Assembly (NCBI GenBank): GCA_951217055.1
Contig: OX578283.1
Span: 65,765,228-65,829,227 of the forward strand
Direction: 5' to 3'
DNA length: 64,000 nucleotides
Source: Gerris lacustris
Taxonomy: Eukaryota > Arthropoda > Insecta > Hemiptera > Gerridae
The position numbers were made by a program, and so were the translations under genes. Positions 62,987 through 64,000 of this stretch are shown here, one piece after another. How positions within the stretch are numbered: position 1 is the stretch's first letter; every line of letters begins with the position of its first letter. A model generated the notes under the pieces. That model was not told the DNA's origin. It did not search any database and saw only the letters and a program-made list of their open reading frames with translations.

Positions 62987-62988
<2 letters not shown>

Positions 62989-63217
62989 TCCTGGGAAAAG
63001 TCTAGTTCCTGAGAAAAAAGCTTTAAACGCGGTAGGAGAGAGGCTGGGTTCGATTCCCCGCCGAGAAGAACTTATTGTTATGATAAAAATTGATAGAATG
63101 TTCTTTAATAATTAAATTTACCTACGATTACTAATAAATGGAAAACGAAAACACTAAGTAATTATAAACTTGTATATGAGAAAGTTTGTCTGAGTTGTCT
63201 CGGACCGATTTTTATTG
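62987..63217 (+). repeat. Dispersed family CTTTCTCATATAAAGAG, copy 4 (left-truncated)
   Basis: Starts at GGTCCTGGGAAAAGTC, carries GGGTTCGATTCCCCGCC at 63047, and ends GAGTTGTCTCGGACCGAT. The (TA)n microsatellite lies exactly at the truncation point. Confidence 0.85.
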
Positions 63218-63229
63218 GAAGAGTGAAGT

Positions 63230-63612
63230 AATTTTTTACTACGTTTTTATTAGCTTGCTTTCTTGTTTGTCTGTTAGTTTGTTTGTCCAGTACAAAGCTT
63301 GCAATCAATTTTTAACTAACACCCCTAGTAGCTAGACATTTGAAACTTTTAGAGTAGCTCAGAACACGATGATAATGCATTTTTTTAAAAAATATTTTTA
63401 GCCATCTTTCAGAAAAATTTAATTTGTTTTCAGCAAATTTTGCTATATGGAAAGTTAGTTCGGAAAAAATCCGCAATTTTTTTTTATTTGTTTTGTCATG
63501 ACCCATATTCACAATCTTCATTGTGACGGGTTTCAAATTTCTGATTTGTTTATTTAGTCAACAGAAAATTTAAAAACGTAGTGTATAAAATGTTCTTTTT
63601 ATCTTGTAATTA
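63230..63612 (+). repeat. Dispersed repeat shared with 16750-17365
   Basis: Same-strand copy; the minus-strand 74-residue frame is repeat-borne. Confidence 0.75.
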
Positions 63613-64000
63613 TTTCCTTTTGGCTTGCCCTATCAAAGCTAAAATTTAAGGAGTTTTACTTTGAGATTCGGTAGACTTAATTTTTCATGATAACATACTA
63701 CTACACATTCATTGCAGTGTGTCTACACTGAGCTCTGAGCTGAGATATCTTGGTGTGTGGGTGGAGGGATCGTTGACGCGTTGCCATAGTTAATTACAAC
63801 TATAATGGCCACGGCGACCTCCCACTAAGCTCATATAATTAATGAGTTTATGAAGGTGAGTTAATGGGTTAGTTAAAATGGTTTATTAGGCTAATGAATA
63901 ATAATTATTAGTCTAATTTACTATATAATTGTTAATTGCACCTGTTACAACAAGTAATTTAATCAATCCTATATTGCATCACCAAATGTTGTTGATTTTA
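63613..64000. other. Right edge, unclassified intron sequence
   Basis: No exon of the SLC17-like gene or other feature was recognised; presumably intron leading to its 5' exons. Confidence 0.4.

Noticed and set aside
62846..63115. 89-residue frame with Ile-Tyr run
   Set aside because: Produced by a (TA)n microsatellite joined to a dispersed repeat.
63312..63536. 74-residue minus frame as a 5' exon of the SLC17-like gene
   Set aside because: The same DNA occurs at 16750-17050 as a dispersed repeat and the peptide lacks transporter features.

Overview
The window is AT-rich animal DNA, very probably from an insect. Its genes are split by short GT-AG introns, it carries a vertebrate-type cryptochrome (CRY2, lost in flies such as Drosophila but kept in most other insects), and it is packed with insect-type DNA transposon remnants (hAT, pogo/Tigger, piggyBac-like), minisatellites and simple repeats. 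I could not narrow the order further from sequence alone. All gene names come from reading translated exons and from family knowledge, not from a search.

Layout. (1) 1-2944, plus strand: the last two coding exons of a VWA8-type mitochondrial AAA/VWA protein. Its last codons and stop are the first unit of a 20-copy, 38-bp minisatellite (2925-3680). (2) 3681-7778: intergenic, with a 963-bp foldback element, a pogo/Tigger remnant and other transposon pieces. (3) 7779-48169, plus strand: a complete polycystin-2-like cation channel gene. Sixteen exons join in phase to 2802 nt (933 residues plus stop). Introns hold most of the repeats: nested piggyBac-like, hAT and pogo-like elements, a 75-bp palindrome-bearing minisatellite, and a 2.3-kb array of 28-bp units with 13-unit higher-order structure. 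(4) 32103-33707, plus strand: an intact, intronless 534-residue CRY2 gene lying wholly inside polycystin intron 12, in the same orientation. (5) 48170-56794: repeat-rich intergenic DNA, including two 579-bp copies of an element with a Crypton-like peptide. (6) 56795-62202, minus strand: four consecutive exons, in phase, of a divergent SLC17-type (sialin/phosphate-transporter family) major facilitator. Its 5' exons lie beyond the right edge and its last exon was not found.

The four genes have no evident common pathway. The most notable point is the nesting of an intronless circadian repressor inside the intron of a channel gene. The channel itself has an unusual pore (Leu-Gly-Tyr where polycystins usually have Leu-Gly-Asp). 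Most remaining sequence is mobile-element debris; several dispersed families carry a tRNA-like B-box (GGTTCGATTCC), suggesting tRNA-derived ancestry for part of it.
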